Shown: piece after piece, positions 42,569 to 53,834 of the stretch
Numbering within the stretch: the stretch's first letter is position 1
Layout: every line of letters begins with the position of its first letter
Assembly: GCA_930367215.1 (NCBI GenBank)
Contig: OV884057.1
Location: 106,665,284-106,729,283 of the forward strand
DNA length: 64,000 bases
Reading direction: 5' to 3'
From: Pollenia angustigena
Lineage: Eukaryota; Arthropoda; Insecta; Diptera; Polleniidae
Notes under the pieces: generated by a model
What the model was told of the DNA's origin: nothing
What the model saw: the letters and a program-made list of their open reading frames with translations, nothing else
The model's database searches: none
Position numbers and translations under genes: made by a program

Positions 42569-45192
42569 ATGTCTAAAAAAAAATTTAATATAGAAAAATT
42601 TGTATTGTATGATGAAATTAAAAAAAAAAGCACTTGCTTAGTAGAAACGTGCAAGAAGGAGCTATGCGGAAAATTAAGAGCAAATATAAAAAGACATTAT
42701 AAACTCGTTCACAAGCAAGACATTGATAGTGAAGATTTGTGTAAAAAACTAAAAAACACAACAATAAAATTAAGCACCACTATGGATAGGGATAATTTTC
42801 TAAAATGTTGTGTGGGATTGGTGACGAAGAAAAATATTCCATTTAGAATATTTGATGATCTGGAGTACTTTAAGCAACTAATTGCACCATATGAACAACA
42901 ATTTAATATCAATTTAAATTCAAGAAATATTGGTGTAATTTTAGAAAAAGCAAGTAGCTACATAAAAGCTGAAATAAGTGCTACAGTACAAAATAAAATG
43001 ATTTCCTTGAAGATAGACACGGCCAGCCGAATGGAAAGGAATGTCCTTGGCATCAATATTCAATATATCAAAGATTTTAAAATATGTATTAACACAATTG
43101 GTAAGTTTTTTTTCAGAAACGTTAAGGCCCAACCATAATATGCATAGTCTTGCTTAACCTTTTGTGAAAACAATTAACAAAAAGTCTCTCAAAAGTATTT
43201 AAAAAACAAAATAAAAATATTTGATTGAAACAAAAAGTTTCCTTAAATTCAATATGGTTTGCCTCATAAGTTTTAGATGTATTCGCACATTTGATTAAGC
43301 CAACTTAAGCATATTATGGTTGGGCCTTTAGACCAACGGATGCCTTTTCAGTCAATGTGCAATATGTCTGTGTGCAATATGTTTAGTGCTATAAATAAAT
43401 TAGTTTTGTGTGTGTATGTTGTTTTATAGGTATGGTACAAATAACAAAACGTCAAACTGCTGCCAATTTGAAGGAAGAAATTCTTAAATGCCTTAAGGAA
43501 TACAATATTGAAATGACCCAAATATACTCCAATACAACGGATAACGGAGCCAATGTACTGAAGGTATCGCGATTACTGCAAGAAATGCAGCAAGACTATA
43601 TAGACGAGGAGGATGTTGACAATGCAGAGTCTAGTCAAATTGAGTCGAATCTGGAATCTATTTTGTCTATTGTACGTTGCGCTGCTCATACAGTACAACT
43701 AGCAGCCAATGATGTAATTAAAACACTTACAAGTGAAATCGAAGAATGTAGAAAAATTGCTAAACATCTTCGTAATTTAGTAAGATCGGGAACCGAAAAC
43801 ATCGCCTTACCGTGTTTAGATGTCGTCACAAGGTGGAACTCCACATATGACATGCTAAATAAAATACTATTCCTTAAAGAGTATGTTGAAAACTTGGATA
43901 GTTTAAGTATTTTTGACATAAACTGGTCATTTATACAAAACTTTGTGACGGCATTTGAGCCTTTGGCAAAATGCACAATAAAACTGCAAGCAGAACAATA
44001 TATTTTAGGAGACTTTTTTCGCGATTGGCTCACATGTGAGTTAGAATTGGAGAAATTAGTTTTTGTTAACACATACGCAGCAGCCCTTCATAGTGCGATG
44101 AGGAGCAGAAAAGAAAAACTTCTAAAGCATGATGCGTTTGCAGGTGCCATATATCTAGATCCTCGATTCAATTTTAAAGGTTCACCTTTCCTTACTATTG
44201 ATCTTAAGCAAAGTGCAATGGTAATGAATCCTTCTTCTTCAACTTAATGAAAATGCAAACGTCCTCTTTTTGAACCGTTTTATTTTACATATTTAAACCT
44301 ATTTCTCTCTTGATATTTTTTCCATTTCGGTACATACTTATTTTAAAAGCAATGCTACCAGCTTTTTATCAAACTTCCTATTTATTTATAAACACAACTT
44401 TGTCATCGTTTTAAACGAGTTACACGGTATTGTCTTAACTTTCGAATCGGAAATTGCTTTCGCGGCAGCCGCCCCCCCTCTGTAATGACAATTTCGTAAT
44501 TCAGGCAAACCAGCGCTAATCGCTGATATACATAATTTGATTAAAATAATAAATAACATGTTGATTTCAGTTTCTAAGATAGGGCGTTTTGCATTTTTGT
44601 TATGTATGTAACATATGAATATGTATGTATTTATTATTATTATTTTTATTTTTATTTTTAAAAGGACCACTTGCTAACAGTTCATGAAATGATAAACAAA
44701 TTGACAAATAATTCCAATGAACAAGAAATTTTAGATTATTCCAATTTGCCAAGCTTACATATCCAAGAAAACATTCCCCCTTCAACAACAGGTGCATATA
44801 ATATTTTAGATCAGCACCTTCAGTCTTTAATGAGCTTACAAAACACATCTTTACAAACCTATACAGCAAATGTTAAACAAGAATTATTGAAACTTTGTGA
44901 AAGAGAAAGAGCTTCTTTCGAGACAAATGTTCTTGAATATTGGTATAAATCATGTGACAAAGATAAGGACATGAGACAAATTGTAGAGACCGTACTAGCT
45001 GTGCCTGCTACTCAGGTTTCTGTGGAGCGTTCCTTTAGTGCTTTGTCTACAATACTAACAAAGCTTAGATCAAAACTTTCCAAAAAGTCTCTATCAAATA
45101 TACTTATCACCAAACTTAATTATGAGCTCTTAAATTTTTCAAATTTTGATTTTGAAAATAATGATACAAGTATTATTTCTGTAAATGAATAA
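42569..45192 (+). CDS. hAT transposase, three exons, 616 residues, apparently intact
   Basis: Exons 42569-43100, 43430-44220 and 44665-45192; both introns have GT..AG borders and the joined length (1851 nt) keeps one frame. It catalyses cut-and-paste transposition in the nucleus. Seen in order: an N-terminal BED-like zinc finger (CLVETC...HYKLVH, residues about 27-55), SLKIDTASR and GINIQYI with the likely first catalytic aspartate, TTDNGANVLK with the second, the hAT CxxH motif CAAHTVQLA, TRWNSTYDML, and a C-terminal dimerisation region (VPATQVSVERSFSALSTILT). No stop or frameshift lies in the exons. Intron 1 (43101-43429) contains a MITE; intron 2 is 444 bp. The start is the first ATG in frame. 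Whether the splicing tolerates the MITE is unknown. Confidence 0.9.
43125..43327. mobile_element. 203-bp Harbinger-type MITE in intron 1 of the hAT gene
   Basis: AGGCCCAACCATAATATGC at the left is inverted at the right (GCATATTATGGTTGGGCCT). Exact TTA flanks both sides (43122-43124, 43328-43330). Without it the intron would be about 123 bp, a normal size. It lies between donor and acceptor and leaves both untouched. Confidence 0.92.
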
Positions 45193-46059
45193 AACGAATT
45201 TTTTAAAAATGACCTCAAATAACGATATTATTTTTGCCAGATCTAACTCAAAATAATTTTTTTTTCATCTAAATGTACCTACATGCATACATATGTACAA
45301 ATTTTGATATTTAATTTAAACTTTTTTTAATGAATAATTTTATTTTAAAAGTGTTGTGTTAAGTTTTTTTAAAGTTTTAATAAAAAAAATATAAAATAAA
45401 TTATACCTTATTAGTTTTTGTTTCTTTTACGTGCAGTAGTTTTAATTTAAAAAATTTTTAATTTTAATTTAAAAAAAGAAATAAAAAATAAAAAACATTA
45501 ATCGGGACACTAATTGTTGAAAATGTTTTTTTTTTATCTTTCACAAATATTTATGTATGAATTGAAAAATTCAAACATTCATGAAAAATCATCTCTTTTA
45601 TTATCTCATGTTTTTTGTAGAAACAAAAAAATATACAAATACAACAACGCGAATAAAGCAAAACACAACAGAGATTATAATGTAAATACCAAGTGAATAT
45701 TTGGAAGTATGTGTGGGAATGTAAGGCAAACAAAAGAAGTTTAAAAAACAAATCTCACATGTACAAATATAAAAAAAGAAGAATCTCTCTTATTATCTCA
45801 TGGGTTTGGTCAAACAAAAACAATGAAAATACTTTTATACAAGAACAAATGTAGCAAAAGTTTTTTTTTGTGTTTTTAAACACGAATAAAAGAGCATACA
45901 ACAGTGTATACAACTTTTTATTTCTGACCATGGGTGAATAGTGAGTGAATATTTCGAACTCTGATATTAAGTTAATTTTCATAAAAAACTTAAATTGTAT
46001 TTAAAACAGATTGGTTTTTTGAGTTTTATTTGAAATGTCTTATTTAATTAAGATAAAAG

Positions 46060-46336
46060 CAAGGTCTATCCAATAGGGGTGCTTAAGAAGCCAGATGTTT
46101 ATTTGGTTTTTTCCTCAACGATATCAAGAGTTGTTTACATTTTCCTTATACGTGTATATTTTTGTTTACTTTTTTTTGTTTTTTGCCACACATACATGCA
46201 CACAAAACACATTTTTCCTTTTGTTTTGCCTATGTAGTAGTAAGATTTTGACAACAGCGAGGAATTTTACACAAACAAAATGCCTGTTGTTTTTTGTATT
46301 GTTGTAGTAGCAAGCAGACCTATTGGATAGGCCTTG
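46060..46336. mobile_element. 277-bp CAAGG-family MITE, TSD GATAAAAG
   Basis: CAAGGTCTATCCAATAGG and CCTATTGGATAGGCCTTG are inverted ends. Exact GATAAAAG lies on both sides (46052-46059, 46337-46344). The interior matches the palindrome copy. Type member of this family in the window. Confidence 0.93.
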
Positions 46337-46397
46337 GATAAAAGTATGGTAGCACTACTAAATACAAAAAAAAAATATAAAAAAGTGTAATTATTTA

Positions 46398-46478
46398 CAA
46401 GGTGGTCTGAAAACAAACAGCTGTCTGTTAATGATTTGCCTGTTGTTGTTGTATTGTTGTGATATTTAGGCCACCTTG
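46398..46478. mobile_element. Short MITE with CAAGGTGG ends
   Basis: CAAGGTGGTCTGAAA and TTTAGGCCACCTTG are inverted with few mismatches. The same end, GAGGCCACCTTG, is seen at 53604. No clear target duplication. Confidence 0.5.
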
Positions 46479-46494
46479 GTAAAATATAACATTG

Positions 46495-46770
46495 GAAACT
46501 TACTGCCCGTCTATACCAGAGATAATTATTGCGACATATATTGCAGTAAATATCAACAGTAAATTTAATGTAGACAGCAATTTCTTGTACATATTTATTG
46601 CCGACAATTTATGTTGCAATAATTGTTAGTCCATTTTCGTTGACAATTATTGCTTACATAAAACGTCAAATTTGGTTATCAATTGAGAAAAACGAAACAA
46701 AAAAGAAAAATATAAAAGCAAATTGTGTGAGAAAAAAATTAAATTTGTGAAATGGTAGCAAACTATAATT
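46495..46770. repeat. Inverted copy of the 4735-4960 repeat
   Basis: Reverse complement of 4735-4960, extended by TTACTGCCCGTC, which also occurs inverted at 5850. Confidence 0.75.
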
Positions 46771-46779
46771 GTAGTAAAA

Positions 46780-47118
46780 GAATTAAATTAATGAATTTAA
46801 TAAACACTAAAATAAAATTACAAAAATTATGTTTATTAATATAATTTTTTCTTATTCGACCTTTATTATTTAAATTTATATTAATTGGTTTAAGTTTGAG
46901 TTCTTTTTTATATAAAAATATTATTTTTTTTTTTTTTTTGTTAAAGTAAAATTAATATTTTTATATAAAAAAGACCTCAAGCTTAAACAAATTAATATAA
47001 ATTTTATTAATAAAGTCGAATAAGAAAGAATTTATATCAATAAAAATAATTTTTGTAAGAATGCGCCTGTTTTTACACTGCACCTTCTTCCCTGATGTTT
47101 TTCAAATTATGAGTTAAC
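46780..47118. repeat. A/T-rich inverted repeat without gene
   Basis: AAATTTATATTAATTGGTTT near 46870 and its inverse near 46985 form an imperfect hairpin around a T-rich core. Non-coding. Confidence 0.5.
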
Positions 47119-47277
47119 ATTTTTTTTTTTTTTTGTCATTATTTTTTATTGAATCTTCATATATTAAATATGAACTAACAATAATTAATCAAATCTTAAC
47201 CTAATACGTTATTTTATGTCCTGCCAGTGCCAGACAAAATTTTCTTCATCACGGGTTCTGTTCACCTATATAGGTGT

Positions 47278-49671
47278 TTATCGCTCATCTAATTGGGTAA
47301 GTGCTGCAGTGTCTCTTCTTCTTAAGCGAGTGTGGCCGCCATGATTTAAAATATTTCGAGCTAGTGGATTTGGGTGTTGTTGAAGCCTTTTTAAATATTT
47401 TATTGCATATTTTGTAATCATAGTTTTAACTAATGGCACATTGAGATCCTTAGTGTTTAAAGCTAAGATCCCACTATCGGCACAATGTACCAATTTTTGG
47501 CGTATTTCATGTGCCGATAGTGTGAACGGTCAAAATGTTTTAATATGCGACAATCTGTGCCGAAATTGTGCTGACTGTGGGCAATCAAAATTAACCTAGA
47601 TGCGCCGATAATGTGAACACTATTTTGCACAATGTGGAGCAATCAAATTGTTTAATATGTACCGATTTTTATCGGCCACTTGTGTGCCGATCACAGTCGC
47701 CAATCAGCGCCGATACTAGGGATGGCAAAACGAAATTTTTAAATTGCACAAACTGGCTACTAAAATTTTACTTTTTTGAGCTTAATTGTACCAAAATTAC
47801 ATTTGTTTTATCTATTATTTATGTATTGAAACGTAAAAATGTACATTTGTACTACTAAATGAAAAAAAAAAAAAAACAATTCGCTTTAACCAAAACATTG
47901 CAGTTGTATCGATGTTGCCATCCCTGGTTTGTAAACATCTTTTTACAAAACAACAATTACACAAAAAAAAGAACAAGTGCAGTAAGTTTGAATGAAATTG
48001 AATATATTTTTTATTATACATACATATATTAATATATTATTTAAAATTGTTAGGAAACATAATTTAATATTCGGACGGATAATTTTGCGAATTTCTAATT
48101 AAAATTATGTCTGCCAACAAGTAAATAAACAAAAACATTTGATTTAATTTGCCCAAATAGCACGATAGTGTGACCGCATTGTACCGATTATTGTCGCAAT
48201 TGAGTTTTGGCCGATATGAACCGAAAAAAATTGTCACAATGTGCGACGATAATGGGACCACCCAAGAATAAATTGTGCAATGTTTTTAAATGTGCGCCGA
48301 TATAGCACGATAAAAATCGTCACAGATTGTGCTATTTGAGCCGATAGTGGGATCTTAGCTTAAGTCACAAATAGCCTTTTCGATTTCTCTTAACTCAAAT
48401 CTGAGGGGAATAGCTGCTCTAGCAGCAACAGGTGGTAACTCGACCGCAATATTGTGAAATATATTTGGTGTAAATACGTTTTTCAAGTGACTAACAAACA
48501 GATTTCCTTTTTCAATATCGTTTCTTGCCCAATTACCATTCAAGTTTCTTAATGGTGGCTTAGATATAACTGGCCTTTTTAGATTTCTAGCTGCACGCCA
48601 TAATGAGTAGTCTGATTGTGGAGTTGCATCAAGTTCCTTAAGATATTTTTCTAGAGAAGCCGTTTTCTGATTGTGCAGTAACTTTCTTAGCTTTTTTGTG
48701 CACTCTTTTAATAAAATCTTAAGTTGCGGGGATCTGTAAAGTTGCCACTCTCTTCGAACTCTCCTTTTTTCAGTCAAGAGCCGCTCGAAATCTGAAGAAT
48801 ATATTTTAGTATTTTTAATTTTTTTGGGAGTATCGCTGTAATGTTGAACAGCTAGTTTCAGAAAACTGTCAAAATTGTCAATAGAGCGATCTACATAATC
48901 CGGTGTACTGAGCGGAATATTATCTGTGCAATGGGTACTGAGATATTTTTTATATTTTAACCAATTAATTTGCGTAGCTGTCGTCGCTATGTAACCAGTC
49001 GGAGGTACAATTCTATTGGGGTTCATTATAGTAACAATTGTAGGTGTGTGGTCGGAAGATAATTCTAGGGAGGCTTCAACATGAATCGTTTCTATGGGAA
49101 TGTTTTTAACCACGCCGAAATCGATGACATCTGGTATTTTTTGATGATCAGTGGGCCAATATGTTGGTTGTCCGCTCGCTACCACATTTAAATCCATTTT
49201 AGAAATTGTGTTAAATAAAACACGACCCTTTGGCGTTATAAGTCGCGACCCCCAGAAGGTATGCTTAGCGTTATAATCGCCAGCGGCTAGGAAACACGGT
49301 CCTAATGATTTAAAATATTTATAATATTGGTCCTCCGATATTGAAAATCTAGGCGGAGAGTATAACGATGAAATTACTAGGTTTCTATTTAATTCCTCAA
49401 CGCAAATGTTCGTTGCTTCACGATGATCACACATTAGGTAGTGTTTGACTCGGGTTTGTATTAAAATGGCAGAACCTCCACAAGCTCTATCTCGTGGGTC
49501 CTTGGTATCATATAGTATATAGCCATTTATTTTAAACGTATTTCTTGAGGTCAAATGAGTTTCAGAAATCATCATGACATCAATTTGTTTATTTTTAAGA
49601 AAGTATTCTAATTCATTTTTATGTTGGCGGATGCCGTTTGCGTTCCAAAAACTAATTTTTAAACAGTTCAT
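47278..49671 (-). pseudogene. LINE ORF2: endonuclease fused in frame to C terminus, RT deleted, split by an insertion
   Basis: Residues 1-220 form an endonuclease/exonuclease/phosphatase domain with all signature motifs: FWNANG, ISETHL, GGSAILI, LYSPP, AAGDYNAKHTFWGS, DVIDFGV and SSDHTP. Sequence then runs to REIEKAICDL, where RT would normally begin. If the insertion (47461-48360 plus one TAA) is skipped, the frame continues NTKDLNVPLV and YLKRLQQHPNPLA, the typical extreme C terminus of Jockey ORF2, and stops at 47278. The RT (about 500 residues) is thus missing without loss of frame. The uninterrupted product would have about 496 residues and a plausible nicking activity but no polymerase. 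Confidence 0.85.
47461..48360. mobile_element. 900-bp TIR element inserted in the LINE, TSD TAA
   Basis: AGCTAAGATCCCACTATCGG at the left is inverted at the right (CCGATAGTGGGATCTTAGCT), with TAA on both sides (47458-47460, 48361-48363). Both flanks hold many copies of GCCGATARTG-like words (47518, 47597, 47694, 48290), likely transposase-binding repeats. A smaller nested element (AGGGATGGCAAA ... TTGCCATCCCT, about 47715-47925) lies inside. No transposase is seen. TSD suggests PIF/Harbinger. Confidence 0.85.
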
Positions 49672-51177
49672 GGTTTGTTAAGTACAGCTTGCAATAACAT
49701 CGATTGCATTCTAAGCATTTCCTGCATCATATTACCCATTGTGTTCGTAAAATTATTTACTGTTTGCACTAATGTTTCCATGGTTTTTTCTAAACGACTT
49801 AAATTAGAAACCGGAGTTTCATCATTACTTGGCGAGGCACCTTGCATTGGCTGATGGTTTGATTTTAGGACGTTAGCGTAAGAGGTTCTGTTATTACTAG
49901 GCTGGGGGGCTTGAATTGCATTTGTGTTTACTTGATTTGCAACCTGCATTTGAGGGGTATTTGTTTTGGGTCCAACCGTCTGCTTGACGATATTATATAC
50001 AGGGCATCCTCTATAATTCGCAGTGTGATTACCGCCACAGTTGCTACATTTTTTTTACGTTGGGGTCGGTTTTAGACTTATCGCAAGAAACTGCACCGTG
50101 TAGTTCACCACATACTACGCAGACAGGGGGGTAAGTAGCAGTATGCCTTGGTATGGCCAAATTCTTGGCAGTTTAAGCACTGAACAGGTCCATTTTTTTT
50201 TTGTGCGGCTCTTCTATAGTTATTCTTCTGTAGAGAATATATTTTAAATTGTAAATAGGATGTGTTTCGTTTTTTTTACGTCGCCGGTTTCAAACTCCAC
50301 TCGAAAAAGTGGTTGGGAAATTTTTCCTCTATTTTTAATATTTACTACATGTTTTACCTTGAAGCCTTTTTCTTCTAGGAATGTTTTAACCTCTTCTGGG
50401 TCCACACATGAGTCAATACCCTTAATCACTACCTGTAGACCTTTACTGCTTTTCAGTTGGTAGGTATAAAAGTTTTTTTTAAGCGTTTCAAAGTTGTTTA
50501 CTATTTTGCGAAAATCATTCTCATTATTGACTTGTATTTTTGTCTCGTTTATACTTCCACGCTTTATAGCCGCTACGTAAAACGAATTTTCACCTATCAC
50601 CGATATCAAACTCTTTATGAGCTCATTTGAATTTTGCTCCCTTAGATATATCGGGGGAGGCTTGGATGGTTTAATGACGTTTGGTGCTTCAGAGGATTCA
50701 TCCTCCAGAATTGCAAAACGATTTTGAGTATTTATTTTATCAAAAGATGGTCCTTTTGAGGCCGAAGCAACTGCTGCAGAGATAGGGCTGCGTCCCCGTT
50801 TAAGCACTGTTATGTACCTGTCCATACCAACTTGTACTGTAGGCTTTTGACAACTTTTTACAGGGGGGTTTTCCATTGCATTTGTGTTTGAGTTCATGGT
50901 ATCATTTCCCACTTAATTTGTTTTTGACGTCACGGCAATACTTGCTGGGCTGGCAACACTTGTCACCAAATCTAGTTGTAGTTTTTTTAATGAGTCACTA
51001 TCCACTGTTTTTGTAAACACCGAGGGTGATAGGGAACGTGTTCGAGTAATTGGCTTAGCCGTTAAATAGTTTATATTGTTTTGTTTTATTTATTTCTGCA
51101 TTATTTTCATTTGCATTAACTAAAACGTAAACGTTTCTTTCATTTTGTCTTAGTGTTGTTTCACTGTTCGTACTCAT
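49668..51177 (-). pseudogene. LINE ORF1 (gag-like) with three zinc knuckles, frameshifted
   Basis: Starts at the ATG at 51177 (MSTNSETTLRQNE). A stop follows KLFNG and a TAA precedes VGNDTMNS. The central open part (50912-50244) includes FAILEDES and an RRM-like region (VVIKGIDSCVDPEEVKTFLE). Frameshifts near 50250 and 50045 separate the zinc knuckles CLNCQEFGHTKAYC, CVVCGELHGAVSC and CSNCGGNHTANYRGC (about 50190-49990). A polar C-terminal segment (MEtLVQTVNNF) then ends at 49668, just before ORF2. It binds LINE RNA in working relatives; here at least four lesions are present. Confidence 0.85.
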
Positions 51178-51911
51178 GCAAAGAGTTGTTTTTGTTTTTC
51201 ACCGTTTTGCTTTGCTCTTAATATTTTTATTATTTATTGTATTTTACAACAACAAAAAAAATAAGAAATTTAAACTTAAATGTTTTTGTTCAAAATATGT
51301 ATACACATGTATGAACATTCATACGTACATATATATTTTCACTATTTTGTTTTATTTAATTTTATCGTTTTAATTGTTCACTATAATGTTAAATAACAAA
51401 ATATATTATTTATTTTTAAGCGTCCATTCGCTGCTTATATTAAAAAGTCAAATGTGATTAATTAACAGTTCAAATCGTATGCGGGTTTAAAAATACACGT
51501 CTGTATCACAACAAAGCACAAACCGAACTGTGTTAACATAAATACAATGGAACAATGGAGCAATAATTGCTGATTATATTGCTGGAGAACACTTGTTATT
51601 GCTTTGCCATAAATTTGCAATTTTCACCTCGAGTAGTTGTATAAAGTTTTGTGGCTGTATTTATAACAAATGTTTTATGTTGTGTTTCGAAGTGATTGTT
51701 AAATTTTCTTTTTTAAATTAATTAATTAAATTAATAAAATAATTAATTGTAATTGTCGAAGCTGTGTTTTGTATTGCTTTTTTGTTTATTTGCGTATGAA
51801 AAAAAACATAAAACTTGTATAGTTCTATTGAAAAAATAAAAATATACAAAAAAAAAAAAACAAATTCGTCGTTTGCGTTTTTTGATATTGACGTTTATTT
51901 AAAAATATAAA
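51178..51911. other. A/T-rich stretch upstream of the LINE, no gene seen
   Basis: It may include the LINE 5' UTR. ATTGCT/AGCAAT words near 51555-51610 also occur at 53345-53530. No gene. Confidence 0.35.
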
Positions 51912-53200
51912 TAAATTTTAATTGATTTTCATGTTGTAAAATTCCTTTCTTCATAAAAATAATTTAATGAAAATTAAATTTAATGAACTTAAGCCTAATT
52001 AAAAATATTAAAAAATTTGGATTAAAAACCATAAATAGTTCAATAAAATAACCACAATACTAATAATTGTTAAAGCTAAGGCACGAGCTCTATGTTTGCA
52101 TTTGTCCTTCAAGTTGTGCTGAAAAGGTCAACAAGAAAAAGAAAGACAAAAAAATGAAAAAACAAAACATATGTACTTTGAACTTCAAGAAGAATTCTTG
52201 ACAAAAGTACGAAAAAACAGAAGTAAAGGAACAACATGTTAAAGTAAATTAAAATAGATAATCATTCAAAGCAAATTTCGATCTACCAAAGGTTAAATAC
52301 AATTTGGTTTAAGGATTGATGTTTGACTAATGACGTCAGCAGTCGTCGATGGCTGCGAGTGTTGAACGGCAAGCCCTCTGAGGAGATTGAGTGGTTGCAA
52401 TCGAAACATGTCAGGGTAACCTGTCCGTAAACACCTGGGTTCGAGCCCAGATTGAGTCAAGAATGAAAAATTATCAGTAAATTTTAATTGATTTTTATGT
52501 TGTAAAATTCCTTTCTTCATAAAAATAATTTAATGAAAATGAAATTTAATGAACTTAAGCTTAATTAAAAATATTAAAAAATTTGGATTAAAAACCATAA
52601 ATAGTTCAATAAAATAACCACAATACTAATAATTGTTAAAGCTAAGGCACGAGCTCTATGTTTGCATTTGTCCTTCAAGTTGTGCTGAAAAGGTCAACAA
52701 GAAAAAGAAAGACAAAAAAAGGAAAAAACAAAAAATATGTACTTTGAACTTCAAGAAGAATTCTTGACAAAAGTACGAAAAAACAGAAGTAAAGGAACAA
52801 CATGTTAAAGTAAATTAAAATAGATAATCATTCAAAGCAAATTTCGATCTACCAAAGGTTAAATACAATTTGGTTTAAGGATTGATGTTTGACTAATGAC
52901 GTCAGCAGTCGTCGATGGCTGCGAGTGTTAAACGGCAAGCCCTCTGAGGAGATTGAGTGGTTGCAATCGAAACATGTCAGGGTAACCTGTCCGTAAACAC
53001 CTGGGTTCGAGCCCAGATTGAGTCAAGAATGAAAAATTATCAGTAAATTTTAATTGATTTTCATGTTGTAAAATTCCTTTCTTCATAAAAATAATTTAAT
53101 GAAAATTAAATTTAATGAACTTAAGCCTAATTAAAAATATTAAAAAATTTGGATTAAAAACCATAAATAGTTCAATAAAATAACCACAATACTAATAATT
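51912..53200. repeat. 566-bp tandem repeat (two copies plus a partial) carrying a tRNA-like box B
   Basis: Unit starts lie at about 51912, 52479 and 53045, and copies are nearly identical. Each full unit includes GTCGTCGATGGCTGCGAGTG and the T-arm hairpin CTGGGTTCGAGCCCAG (52436-52455, 53003-53022), as in a tRNA-derived SINE. The rest is A/T-rich. The third copy stops after about 155 bp. An amplified SINE plus flank is the simplest reading. Confidence 0.9.
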
Positions 53201-53834
53201 TTTTAAAAATATAATATATAAACACTATTTCTTTATTTTGTTGAAGTATTTTTTCACTTGCTTTTTTAATAAATAAACACACTAATAAATAACCAACTGT
53301 ACAGAGAAATGAAATGTCAGATAAATTACAACTGATTTGACAGCAGATTGCTAAGCAATAATTGCTCAAGCAATAAGAAGAGCAATCATTGCGCAATGGA
53401 TTGCCACTCATAGCAATATGCGGTCTATTTCTTGGAGCAATCAAATTTGACGTTTGCCACAATAAATATTGCTACGTGGAGACCCGGGGTTACATAAGCT
53501 GAGCAATAAGCAATATTGCTTTGTTATTCTGCCGACGTTATTGCCAACTGGCTGAGATATTTATCTTTAGTGTAGACCTAAGTTAAGTTGAAATTGTGAT
53601 ATTGAGGCCACCTTGCTAAAATATTACAATGGAACCTTAAGTTGAAATTAAGTGTACCACATCGGTGACTTTAGTTTCACTTAAGTTTTAAGTGAAGAAG
53701 AGAATTTTGTATTTAAAACGATTTTAAAAATAAATGTGTTTTAATATCAATCCTGAAAATTGGCCATAGGCCAATTTAAAAATAATTTTTTTTACCAACT
53801 TTCATATTTTAGTTTGAATAATAAAATTAATTTG
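53201..53834. other. Stretch with AGCAAT/ATTGCT words, no gene seen
   Basis: Repeated GCAATAATTGCT-type words at 53350-53530 suggest a decayed inverted-repeat element. ACTTAAGT words follow. No coding signal. Confidence 0.4.

Larger units (their letters stand above)
42055..45963 (+). mobile_element. Complete hAT transposon, 3909 bp, TSD ATATTAAG
   Basis: The ends CAGGGTTCGAAAATATTCA and TGAATATTTCGAACTCTG are inverted repeats of the hAT type (CAGRG start). A perfect 8-bp duplication, ATATTAAG, flanks them (42047-42054, 45964-45971). Subterminal inverted similarity is also present: TCTCTGTTGTGTTTTGCTTT near 42315 against AAAGCAAAACACAACAGAGA near 45655. Inside is an apparently complete transposase gene. 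This is the best-preserved autonomous-looking element of the window. Confidence 0.93.
47119..51177 (-). mobile_element. Jockey-type LINE lacking reverse transcriptase, with poly(A) tail
   Basis: The minus-strand order is gag (from 51177), an AP-endonuclease ORF, a short ORF2 C terminus and 3' UTR, ending in a run of about 17 A (47119-47136). The RT and its surroundings are absent. A 900-bp element is inserted at 47461-48360. The 5' end beyond the gag start codon cannot be fixed, and no flanking target duplication was found. Confidence 0.85.
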
